From Hypericum androsaemum (lineage: Eukaryota > Streptophyta > Magnoliopsida > Malpighiales > Hypericaceae), in assembly GCA_963995505.1 (NCBI GenBank), contig OZ023181.1, forward strand, positions 5,307,487 to 5,371,486: a stretch of DNA of 64,000 bases, written 5' to 3'. Numbering within the stretch: the first letter of the stretch is position 1; every line of letters starts with the position of its first letter. This document shows, piece after piece, positions 54,195 to 64,000 of this stretch. Position numbers and translations under genes: made by a program. A model generated the notes under the pieces. That model was not told where the DNA came from, searched no databases, and saw only the letters and a program-made list of their open reading frames with translations.

Positions 54195-55470
54195 CCGGTT
54201 CTTGAAAGAAGAAGCACCGAAGGTGGCGAAGAATGAGGCTGATCAACAGAAGATAACGCTCTGGATGCATGGAACCATAGCGACTTCTTATGTCGTAACT
54301 ACATCCTGAATAGATTAGACGACACCCTATACAGTGTCTATGCGGTAACCACGACTGCAAAAGAATTGTGGGATTCCCTGGAAAAAAAGTACAAGACGGA
54401 AGATATCGGGTTGAAGAAATTCATCGTCGGAAGATTCCTCGACTTCAAGATGGTTGATTCCAAGAAGGTGATAGATCAAGTACAAAAATTGTAATTAATT
54501 CTGCATGAGATTCATACCGAAGGAATGCAACTAAGTGAGTCCTTCCAAGTGGTGGCAATGATCAAAAAGCTACCACCGCTGTGGAAGGATTTCAATAACT
54601 ACCTCAAGCATAAGAGGAAAGACATGGGTCTTGAAGACTTGAATGTGAGACTAAGGATTGAGGAAGACAACCGAAAGTCCGAAGTCAAGGCAAACAAGAC
54701 CAACTCTGAAGCCACGATACACCTAGCTGAAGTAAGTACTAGCAAGAAGAGAAAGAAGTCCAGCAATAAGCAGGAGAAGCAAGAGCCAAAGCAAAAAAAG
54801 GTCAAGAAGATCAAGGACAATTGCTACAACTGCGACAAGCCCGGTCACATGGCAAAGGATTGTCGTCTGCCAAAAAAGGACAATCATGAGAAAGCTAATT
54901 TGGCTGAGGACATGTCTGAGTTACACCTATCTGCCGTGATGTTTGAAGCCAACTTGGTGGATAACCCAAGAGAGTGGTTCATAGACACATGGGCAACCCG
55001 CCACATCTGCTCAGACAAGGAGATATTCTCGACCTAGACCCCGATCACTGGACGAAAGCTATTTATGGGTAACTCCGCAACTTTCAAAGTAGTCGGATTA
55101 GGGAAGGTGGTACTGAAGCTGACCTCAGGCAAGGAGCTGACCCTAAAGGATGTGCTGCATGTCCCAGACATTCGCAAGAATCTAGAATCTAGCTCCCTGT
55201 TAAGCAAAGCTGGGCTGAAGCTAGTTTTTGAGGCTGATAAATTTGTATTGACCAAAGCTGGTACATTTGAAGGAAAGGGTTACCTAGAAAGGGGACTTTT
55301 CAAGATGAATGTAATAACTATACAACGTGCCTTTGAAGGCGAGAATAAAGTTGTTACTTCTTCTTACTTGGCTGAGTATTCTAACTTATGGCATGATAAA
55401 TTAGGACACGTAAATTTAAGCTCACTAAGAAAATTGATAAGTTTACATTTATTGTATTAACTAGAGTTTA
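54195..55470 (+). pseudogene. copia Gag and protease remnants
   Basis: The Gag core (about 54360-54860) has [15 protein letters not shown] and a stop near 54492. The knuckle CYNCDKPGHMAKDC is intact. The protease region reads WFIDTWATRHIC, where Asp-Ser-Gly has become Asp-Thr-Trp. A TAG follows at about 55036, and LWHDKLGHVNL begins the integrase zinc region before the frame ends at about 55458. Confidence 0.8.
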
Positions 55471-55571
55471 ACCCAAATGATAAATGCGAAGTATGTGTTG
55501 AGCCAAAAATGGCCAAAGCGATAAAATAATGTTAAGAATACTCAGCCATATGAAACACGTGCAAACTAGAG

Positions 55572-55988
55572 GTGAGAAAAAGTATTTTATCATATTTTAT
55601 CGATGATTGCACAAGATACTGCTATATAGATCTCTTAAAAGGAAAGGACGAAGCCTTCGAAGCCTTTAAGAGTTATAAGAATGAGGTTAAAAATTATCTT
55701 AGCAGTAAAATTAAAATGATTCGAAGCAATAGAGGGGGGGAATATGTAGCTCTGTTTGAGGAATTCTGCCAACAAAATGGCATTATTCATCAGACAACTG
55801 CACCATACTCACCTCAATTAAATAGTGTAGCTGAACATAAGAATCGAACTCTCAAGGAGATGATGAATCCTATGTTGATTAGCTCGAGCTTATCCCAGAA
55901 TATGTGGGAGGAAGCTGTGCTCTCAGCTAATCATATTCTAAACAAATTGCCACACAAAAAAAGGGACAAAACCCTATATAAACTATGA
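55572..55988 (+). pseudogene. copia integrase core remnant
   Basis: YFIDDCTRYCYIDLLKGKDE and KMIRSNRGGEYVALFEEFCQ are present. The second catalytic Asp (usually in RSDRGGEY) is Asn. SVAEHKNRTLKEMM holds the Glu region. Confidence 0.8.
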
Positions 55989-56369
55989 AAAGGGAGAAAG
56001 CCTTCATACAGTTACCTTAAAGTGTGGGGGTGTCTAGCTAAGGTATAAATACCTCCACTTAAAATGGTGAGAATATGACATAAGACTGTTGACTGCATCT
56101 TTATCATATATGCCTACAATAGTAGCGCATATCGATTTCTAGTCAATAAGTCTGAAAACCCTAAAATTAACGAGGGAATGATCATGGAATCATGGAATGC
56201 AATATTCTTTGAGAATATCTTTCCAAACAATGAGAGAAAAGACCCAAGCTCTAATAAAAGAGCCCATGAAGTTACTCAAGGTTCTCATTAAGTTATTGAG
56301 GAACCTAGACGCAGGAAAAAGGCCATAACGGCTTAGTCATTTGGTCTAGATTTTCTGACATACGTGTTA

Positions 56370-57890
56370 GAAAATGAACCTGGGATAATCCAAGAGGCAT
56401 TGTCTAGTCCAGATGCTCCTTTCTGGAAAGAAGCTATCAATAGTGAGATAGAGTCCATCATGCAAAACTACACCTGAAAAATCGTTGATCTTCCACCAGG
56501 TTGCAAACTTTTAGGTTACAAGTGGATCCTTAAAAGGAAATACAAAGCTGATAGATCAATCGACAAGTACAAAGCTCGATTGATAGCTAAAGGGTTCAAA
56601 CAGAAGGAAGGATATGATTACTTTAACACATATTTGCCTGTCATAAGAATCACATCTATTAGAGTGCTCATAGTTGTTTCAGCACTCTATAACCTCGAGA
56701 TACATCAGATGGATGTAAGACAGCTTTTCTAAATGGAGAACTAGAAGAAGAGATATATATGGAACAACGTGAAGGGTTTGTTGCCCCTGGACAAGAGCAT
56801 AAAGTATGCAAACTGGTCAAGTCATTGTACGGGCTGAAATAGGCGCCAAAATAATGGCATGAAAAAATTGACAGAACAATGATTTCAAATGGCTTTAAGA
56901 TCAATGAGTGTGATAAATGTGTATACATTAAAGGCACACCTGATGCTTACGTGATTGTATGTCTGTATGTAAATGACATGCTAATCTTGGAAAGCAGTAA
57001 TGATCTTATCGTGAAAATTAAGAACATGTGAAAGAACAACTTTGACATAAAAGATATGGGTCTAGCTGGTGTCGTACTAGGGATCAAAATCTCTAGGAAG
57101 ACTGAAGGAATTGCCTTGTCACAATCTCACTATGTTGAGAACGTACTCAAAAAAATTGAAGCGTCTGACAATCCTCCGGCTAAGTTTCTGGTAGACCTGA
57201 GTCTACACTTAGCTAAAAATAGAGGGGTCCCAGTATCTCAACTGAAATATGCAAGGATCATTAGGAGCCTCATGTACTTGACAAATTATAGATGCCCTGA
57301 TATTGCATATTCAGTTAGTAAGCTTAGTAGATTCATAAGCAATACAGGAATAGATCACTGGCTAGCTCTGGAAAGGGTTCTAAAGTATCTAAAACATACT
57401 TTGAACCATGGTATACTTTATATGAGGTATTGGAAGAATACAATGATACGAATTGGATATCAGACACTAAAGACTCCAAATCCAGTAGTGGTTACGTGTT
57501 CACCACAGGTGGAGGAGCTGTGTCCTGATAATCCTCTAAACAAACGTGCATAGCTCGATCCACCAAGGAGTCAGAGTTTATAGCACTAAATAAAGTTGGG
57601 AAAGAAGCTGAATAACTCAGAAACTTCCTAGAGGATATTTCTTGTTGGAACAAGCATGTGCCTCCTGTATTGATACATTGTGATAGCATGTCAGCAATCG
57701 GGAGAGCACGAGCACAAAGTATTATATACAACGGTAAGTCTCGACACATCCGTAAGAGACATAACGCCGTCAGATAGTTGATCTTTAGTGGTATAATTAC
57801 CATTGATTATGTGAAGTCTAAAGACAACATAGCTGATCCTTTGACGAAAGGAATCAACAGAGATCAAATATATAACGCAGTAAGGGGAAT
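56370..57890 (+). pseudogene. copia reverse transcriptase and RNase H remnants
   Basis: KLLGYKWILKRKYKADRS, DKYKARLIAKGFKQKEGYDY, a frame change near 56720, CLYVNDMLIL where YVDD reads YVND, then GLAGVVLGIKISRKTEGIA and RSLMYLTNYRCPDIAYSVSK. RNase H blocks follow to about 57870. Stops occur at several places. Confidence 0.8.
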
Positions 57891-58449
57891 GGGGTTAAAA
57901 CCCACACACTAAAAATGTTGATAGCAGTAACTCAACCATGATGAGTGGAGATCCCACAAACTTGGTTCAATGAGATAACTAAGTTATGGATGGTCAAGAT
58001 GAATACTTGAAACCCATCCCATTCTCAGAAGCTGCCCAAGTACGAACTTGCAGAGGTGTGGTTAGGTTAAGCGTCTATGGTTTTAATGATTCCTATACCA
58101 GATAAAGGTAAAGTATGGCAAGATACTCTCGATAAGAGATCACATATATAAGTGGGAAGTGAGGCCACTTCAAATGGAAAAATACTTATGAATCCAAGAT
58201 ATGGTCCATGGCCGAAACGGACAAAATGTGAGAACCAAATGATATTAGAGATAATATTGTGTAAATGTTATTGTCTTGGTTTACATAAAAAAGTTGATCA
58301 TTTCAAGACATCTCGTTCACTGAGCAGCAAGTAAATTCGATAACATCTTACTAGAGAAGTTTCAAAGCCGTAAGCTACCTATCTCGATGCAATGATAACT
58401 CATCAGAACTTTTCTTTAAAGTGTCAGCATGCGTTAATCATCATTCATG

Positions 58450-59412
58450 TGGGAGATTGTTGGAATTGAAGGATAAAGTTCAATGCAAAAGACCTAAAGG
58501 TAGAAGGCCCAAGAGGGAGGCCCAAAATGGGAATGGGAAAGGGCATTACCACATTGAAAAGTGCAACAAAGTTTACCTTGTTTATAAGGAGATGCTCCTT
58601 GTTAGCTAGGAAATAAGTTGACCACCTAGAAAGGCAACTCGGACATGCTACGAGGATGGTGTGTTGCACCATTCGAGCACGTGCACGTGCTCGCACATGT
58701 GCATGTGCGTATGGCACATTGGACGCAGGTCGCAATGGGCACTTAGTGGCGCACTTGGCACTTGGCACTTCGCACGTGCGCATCATCGGGAGGAGCTAGA
58801 GGAGCCTTAAAATTTTGGCAAATTCCAAAAAACTCCAGAAGGGTCACGAAGGAGTGCGAATGGCTGGTCTGTCCAACCGAAGGATCGCAAGCAGTAGCTA
58901 CAGGTTGCTAGCCGAAGGGGTGCCTATCCAGAGAACCCACATAAGGGACACGAGCAGAATGCCTAACTGAAAGGATGCGAAAGAACTGGCAGCCTACTTG
59001 CTGGCTGAAGAGACGCAAAAAATAGCCTGCCTGTTGTCCGAAAAGATGTGTCTCCTCGGTGTGCAGGCTGCCACACTCGTGCCCTCTCGGATTGCCTCCC
59101 TCTCATCAAGTGCCTATAAATAGGCCTCCCCCCTCATTTGCATCTCATCCTACTACAACTTGCATAAGCATTCATTAGCAATTGTAGTATCTCTTTCCCT
59201 CTCTCAGAAAAGTTCCGAGTATCAAAAAGGTTCGCCGAGATTTCAAAAGTCGTTGTGTTACGATCTTGAAGTGCGAAGTCGTTGTATCTTGAGGACGATT
59301 GCTATAGCCCATAAGCATTGAATACGGGGCAATCTCGTCTTATGGAGAAAGAGTCAAACTCTTGTCTCGACTTAGATCCTAATCAAGTACATCATCACTC
59401 CGACAAACAACA
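58450..59412 (+). repeat. Polypurine tract and complete 3' LTR
   Basis: tgtgggagatt precedes TGTTGGAATTG (LTR start at 58460). The LTR is 953 bp and ends CAACA at 59412. It contains alternating purine-pyrimidine tracts (gcacgtgcacgtgctcgcac near 58677) and a TATA-like cctataaatagg at about 59110. Confidence 0.8.
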
Positions 59413-59445
59413 TCAACTGGGAACGTGCCTTTATTAGATCTATAG

Positions 59446-59922
59446 CATTATTTTCAAAAATGACCCGGAGAGCGACACAGATTTTGGGCCGACCTCTGGG
59501 TCAACCGGTCAGACAAGGTAGACTGGTGGTTAGACCAGATATTTTTATATTATTTTTAAATATATATTTAGTAAATAATTAGTTTAAAAATTAATATTCT
59601 CGATATATTAGTCAATTTATTTCATATTTAGTATAATTATCTCTGTTGATTTAGTTTATTTTGTGTTGATTTGGAAAAATCGAGTATGTAATCTGATTTT
59701 TTTTTTAAATTTTGGTTTGAGTTCGGTGAATTTTGGATTTTTGGTTCAATTTTTGATCAAACCTAACAAACCTGATTTTTTCGGGTCAAAAATCTGAGCC
59801 AGTTGCCCGGTCTGACCAGAAATCATCCGGTTCGTTAGGTCAGCGTACGTACCATGCTTTCTGACTCGCCCAAGGCTCTGATTTACGGTCCGACCGATCG
59901 GACCATCGTCTCGAAAACAATG
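59446..59922. mobile_element. hAT-type MITE with exact 8-bp target duplication
   Basis: cattattttcaaaaatgacc at 59446 is mirrored imperfectly by ggaccatcgtctcgaaaacaatg ending at 59922. atctatag flanks both ends exactly (59438-59445, 59923-59930). The core is AT-rich between two GGTC/GACC-rich arms. No coding sequence. Confidence 0.8.
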
Positions 59923-60014
59923 ATCTATAGGCTATTTAATGTAATTTTATTGAAGATATATAAACTTTTATTTATCAAAAAAGAGAAAGTGATGGTAAAT
60001 TGAGAACAAAAATA

Positions 60015-60546
60015 GAAAAAGTACACCGTAGTATCTTGTGATTTTACGTATTCTGATTTTAGGGTTTGTGATTTAAAATTTTGATATAGTTCATGTGGTT
60101 GTTTTTGTTTTGACAACCCTCGCTAACGGGCAACTGCCCCGCCATTTGCCTTTTCACGCGAGTACCCAATTCCCCAAAGACGTAGTTTAACGTCTTACGT
60201 GAATGTTTCGTTGTTTAAATTTTTGGTGACGTATTGTCTCGCAAATTATCAAAATAGTCCAGAAATTGAAATATATATTGGTAATTTAGGACTATTTTGT
60301 TAATTTTTTAAATGACTTGTCGCTGATAACTTAAACAACGAAATATTCACGTAGGACGTTAAACGACGTCGTTTTTGGAGATTGGGTACTCGTATGGATA
60401 GCCAAATAGCGGCACAGCTGCCCAGGCTGCCCGGAACTGAAAGTTGTCCAAATGACCAACAGCATAGATAATATCAAAATTTTAAACCACACACCTTAAT
60501 AATAGAATACATCAATCATAGGGTACTATAATACATGTCTTAGGAC
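60015..60546. mobile_element. Foldback / MULE-type MITE
   Basis: Two arms of about 220 bp are inverted relative to each other; shared tracts include tttaaaattttgatat, gagtacccaat and aatatttcgttgtttaa-type sequence. The outer ends resemble the agtaccctgtagtat ends of the other MULE-type elements here. A target duplication is not clear. Confidence 0.65.
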
Positions 60547-61269
60547 TTATTATTTCGGCCGTTAAATTTAGGTGGGACAAGCACTTGATGCAAGCATGCG
60601 ACAACATTTTATCTTGTCCGTTCCCATTTTAACATCAAATTTCAGGATATTACGTTTATAGCCCACAAATAGCCATCTTCAATATCTAGATATTTTTATT
60701 CCACATGCTCATTGCAAGATATTTAATACTTTATGATGCAGAGCAACGGCCCCTTGTAGGTCACGTGCTAGTTTCATTATCAGCAGCGGGACCAAGTGGG
60801 CATCTTAATTCGCATATATGGTCCCGATTGGGAGGCCTGAGAAGAAGCCACGTAGTCCTCTTTCACACCGCGGCACTACTGCGCGGCTATCATTTCCTCT
60901 TCACACTTTTTTGCTCCTTTTTTTTTCTCCAAAAGCGACACTTTCCTTTTTTTAGAAATATATATCTAAAGTGTACTTTCTAGTTTCAGAAATATCTGTG
61001 TACGCACATTCTTCAAATTACACATTGATGAAAAACGTAATTTCTATTTTATCAACGCCAATAAAATCATTTTGTCCACCAATATGCAATCATGTGAGTT
61101 ATTCTGGAGATGTGAGCGACTTCAAATTTCAAAACAATATTATTCTTATTATTTCAAAATGGACAAGAAAATAGCTATAAGTAGCACATATCAAATCTTC
61201 TTCCAAACAGTTTGTTGGATTAGTCCAATCCAGTATTCAATAAATTCAGAAACTTAAGCACGAGGACAC

Positions 61270-62852
61270 CTAAAAGTGACACAATATAGTATTCGAGATT
61301 TTATCTAGAGTTCCCACCTGGATTGGTAGCATATGTAGTGAGTTAATGTGGTTTGCCAAACTGCCACGGAGACTCATTCAATCCAAGGAAGCCCTTTGGG
61401 CATGAGTCTTGATTCGCAAGTACGCCAGGGATCGCACTAGTCTCGATCTACTACAGCTGAAGCCTGGTTCATCCTCCACCTGGTAGGCTATTGCGAGAGC
61501 TCGCCTTATCCTCGTCTGCGGCCTCTAGCGGAACATGGGCAACAAATTGTATACCTCCTTTTGAGACGACTAGTGGCTCTCCCTCTCACATCTCCATAAC
61601 CACCTCCTTGACGACCTTCCTACTGAGGAGGCCGGGAGGCGCGTAGACGAGTACTGGTCACTTGAGAGGTTCTGAGACGTATCTCCTGATATTGATATTG
61701 AGTCACTGATGCATATGTCTCGTGATTGCAGGTTTCTAGGACGGTGTGGGAGTCCCTTCTTCCACAGCCTCCTCGGGAGTTCTACACAGAGACTGATCTC
61801 CGCAAGTGGCTCAGTGCAAGCATCTCGACCACGATTATTCCCACTGATGGCCCACCATGAGAGACAATTTGTGACGGCTTGCTTGAGGCTGTGGCGCTGG
61901 TGGAGCGATACCGCCTTTCTACCAGGCATTACCACTGGGCATCCCCCCTCCCTCGTCATCCCACAGGCACATTCGTTTGCTCGAGTTCTAACGGACCAGA
62001 TTATTCTACTACCACAAAGATGCGAGATCTTAGTTTTTTGGCAGCGACCCCTAGAGGGCTTTGTCTAAATCAACATAGATGAAGCTTTGATGGGCAACCT
62101 AGGACGTTCAAGTGCTGGAGAGATTATCCGTGACTCGGGTGAATTTTAGGTTTATGGCTTCACAAAGGGCATTAGGAGCTGCACCTCCTTGGCAGCAGAG
62201 CTATGGGCGCTCATCCTTGATCTGGAGCTGACCTGGGAGAGAGGCTTCCTGAGAGTCCAGGTGGAGGTAGATTTGGTCTTGGCTATCCTTTGCATGGGTC
62301 GTGATGCTGCTCGAGACCACCCTCTGGCGGTCCTGATCTCTAGAGCTTGGGAGTTGCTTGGAGGACTTTAGAGATTGACATTCAGCATACTTGGTGCGAG
62401 GGCAACCAAGTGACGGATGCACTCTCGAAGCACGCCTTGGAGATCTCTTTTAATTATGTTATATTTGATGTACCTTTAGTTTCTTGTATCGATGTATACT
62501 TAGATGATTTACAGGGAGTTGACCTCCCTCAATGTACTCGTAGGATTAGTGATACAGATGCTGCAGGAACATATATAACGGTATCAACGGTAATGCGGGT
62601 TTCAACGTTATCGATGTGCTCCTTCTCTCTTGCTGATTTTTCTCACGGGGTCATACCGCAAGAAGGTTTTAGTGAGGCCGGCGTGTCGCAACCACGAAAG
62701 AGGAAATTTTGCGCTAAGTAGTAGTCATCACAATGGTGAGCTTGAGGGACCTTTAAGCACGAGGTTGAGTTTCAGGTAGAATATTTCTTTAAGATGTAAT
62801 TATTTTAATTTCGTATTTATATATTAAAACTTGACCTCCATTAAAAAAAATT
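61270..62852 (+). pseudogene. LINE 3' part: zf-RVT remnant and RNase H domain
   Basis: A degraded zinc-finger/RVT-linker region (about 61680-61850, ESLLPQPPREFYTETDLRKW) is followed by RNase H: INIDEALMGNLGRSSAGEII, then CTSLAAELWALILDLELTWE and NQVTDALSKHALEISFNY. A stop at 62148 and a frame change near 62370 break it. The 3' untranslated end aacttgacctccattaaaaaaaa at about 62825-62850 is typical of plant LINEs. The 5' end is truncated. Confidence 0.75.
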
Positions 62853-62887
62853 GAAGGAACAAATCCCAAGTGAATTTTGTGCCACGC

Positions 62888-63340
62888 AAACATACAAAGG
62901 TAGAAGAAGTCTCCAAGTTTTTAACTTTTGTTAAATAATGCACTCCGCAGAAAAAACTTACCACTATGTCCATAAAATTATAATTGGGATTTTTTCTATT
63001 TTGGGTAAAAAATTTTACTTTCTCTAAATAGGAATTAAAGTGCTACAAAAATAATTCGAGAAAATGAAGTGCTGAAGTGGCTGGCAATACAGCCCATTAA
63101 AAGAAAGGACGAGAAACATACAAAGGTAGAAGAAGTCTCCAAGTTCTTAACTTTTGTTAAATAATGCACTCCGCAGAAAAAACTTACCACTATGTCCATA
63201 AAATCATAATTGGGATTTTTTCTATTTTGGGTAAAAAAATTTACTTTCTTTAAATAGGAATTAAAGTGCTACAAAAATAATTCGAGAAAATGAAGTGCTG
63301 AAGTGGCTGGCAATACAGCCCATTAAAAGAAAGGACGAGG
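62888..63340. repeat. Exact-length tandem duplication, 2 x 226 bp
   Basis: The unit from aacatacaaaggtagaag to aaaggacgag is present twice in a row with only about five differences, so the duplication is fairly recent. Confidence 0.9.
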
Positions 63341-63933
63341 TGGCATAAAGCAAAGCTAAAACAAGTCAGTTTTTTTTTTGGGGGACAAAAAACGAGTCAC
63401 TTCAAACACTAGCCTCCAACTTTCCCTTCTGTATATTCACTAGAAACAAACCCCGATCAAGTCAAACATCATTCATTTTCTTCAAAAACATAATATCATT
63501 CATTAATCTACTATTAACTTTTTCACTGAAATAATTTGATTTTTATACCCAACATATTACCGGTCCCAGTTTAGAAAATTACTTTTCTAATAATATTTTG
63601 TATACTCAAAAAATTTGAATCTAATACATATTTAAAAGAATTTAAATCTCTTTCCATGTAGGCATAGTACTAATTTTTTTTTTAAGTTTCCATAATCAAA
63701 GTCGCGTATTGTTATATCCATTATTAGAGAGTAGCTTGTCCAATAATACTTTCACATTCGCGAGGATTGAGCTCAATAACTTTGTAGAGAATCCAAATTT
63801 CTTACTATTCGTACCAACTCTTCTTCATTTTTGCTTGCCTTATTCACAAACCTTAGTTTACCAGCTGGCAACCTCGGCAACCTCGGTGTCTCTGTGTCCA
63901 CATGGTTTACCTTATCCTACTTCGCTCATGGCC
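63341..63933. other. Non-coding part of duplication copy 2
   Basis: AT-rich upstream region of the promoter-like end. No gene seen. Confidence 0.4.
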
Positions 63934-64000
63934 TATATATGCCCCAGTCCCACTCCCTTTCCCTCCTAAAACTTCAACACTCCACTAGCTCTACTCTACT
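63934..64000 (+). promoter_or_regulatory. Promoter-like end of copy 2
   Basis: TATATAT at 63934-63940 is followed by a C/T-rich leader (cctcctaaaacttcaacact) matching the leader after the TATA-like box of copy 1. The gene it would serve lies beyond the window. Confidence 0.45.

Larger units (their letters stand above)
53885..59412 (+). mobile_element. Decayed Ty1/copia element
   Basis: It starts TGTTGGAATTG and ends AACAACA. Flanks tcaat (53880-53884) and tcaac (59413-59417) form a 5-bp duplication with one mismatch. The 5' LTR is cut: after about 290 bp it runs straight into gag, so the rest of the LTR, the primer site and the gag start are gone. The pol frames carry many stops. The 3' LTR is complete. 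Confidence 0.85.
60648..64000 (+). repeat. Segmental duplication, copy 2 (runs off the window)
   Basis: Matches copy 1 at 48222-51345 in the same order and orientation, about 12.5 kb apart. It has gained a LINE and a 226-bp tandem duplication and lacks the MULE of copy 1. Confidence 0.7.

Noticed and set aside
58660..58800. Alternating GTG/CAC tracts as a possible functional hairpin or CRISPR-like repeat
   Set aside because: They lie inside the copia LTR, recur in its relative at 47628-48082, and have no regular repeat-spacer structure.
61254..62764. 12-bp repeat ttaagcacgagg at 61254-61265 and 62753-62764 as a LINE target duplication
   Set aside because: The right copy lies before the LINE 3' untranslated end and its A-run, so it cannot be a flank; it may be chance or rearrangement.
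1..64000. An operon-like defence or biosynthetic system
   Set aside because: The window is plant nuclear DNA made of two intact genes, fragments and transposons; no set of co-oriented unknown genes with a shared pattern was seen.

Overview
The window looks like a nuclear segment from a flowering plant, most likely a eudicot. It is AT-rich, its genes have GT-AG introns, and the families present are plant ones: a NUP50-like nucleoporin, a DUF4378 protein, and fragments of ATL RING-H2, FtsH and Sec24 genes. The transposon families (Ty1/copia, Ty3/gypsy chromovirus, LINE, Helitron, MULE, hAT, pogo/Emigrant and Harbinger types) also fit. The species cannot be told from the sequence.

Two host genes look intact, both on the minus strand. 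The first (12845-15950, nine exons, 450 aa) encodes a NUP50-like protein with a disordered FG/SQ-rich middle and a C-terminal Ran-binding (RanBP1/PH) domain. The second (17944-26751, three exons, 455 aa) encodes a DUF4378 protein. Its second intron holds a complete-length 4.7-kb copia element with a perfect 5-bp target duplication, and its first intron holds a foldback element. A third multi-exon coding region (9378-11459, minus) is frameshifted and unidentified.

Layout: 1-2250 has a MULE zinc-knuckle fragment and an unknown broken gene. 2900-4040 has a Helitron 3' end next to a broken ATL gene. 4677-5690 has a remnant with a duplicated exon. 5691-8994 is a deleted copia element whose leader holds a 1.5-kb solo LTR. 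9.4-26.9 kb carries the host genes. 27.7-30.5 kb is a long-TIR element carrying an FtsH fragment and a NAM-associated-type coding remnant. 30.5-36 kb is AT-rich sequence with LINE remnants. 36.1-40.5 kb is a stack of nested elements, followed by a MULE filled with CCT-rich repeats. 41.2-45.6 kb has a foldback element and a decayed gypsy chromovirus. 46.1-47.1 kb is a Pack-MULE with a Sec24 N-terminal fragment. 48.2-51.3 kb is duplicated at 60.6-64.0 kb; each copy ends in a promoter-like region and each has gained different transposons. Between them lie a ~200-bp tandem array split by a hAT element, a decayed copia element (53885-59412) and a second hAT element.

I saw no operon-like set of genes, CRISPR array, defence island or other new multi-gene system. 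What is most noteworthy is the number of gene fragments carried by transposons (FtsH, Sec24, possibly ATL, a tRNA-Pro-like sequence) and the well-resolved order of nested insertions. Family names come from recognising motifs by eye; no database search was run.
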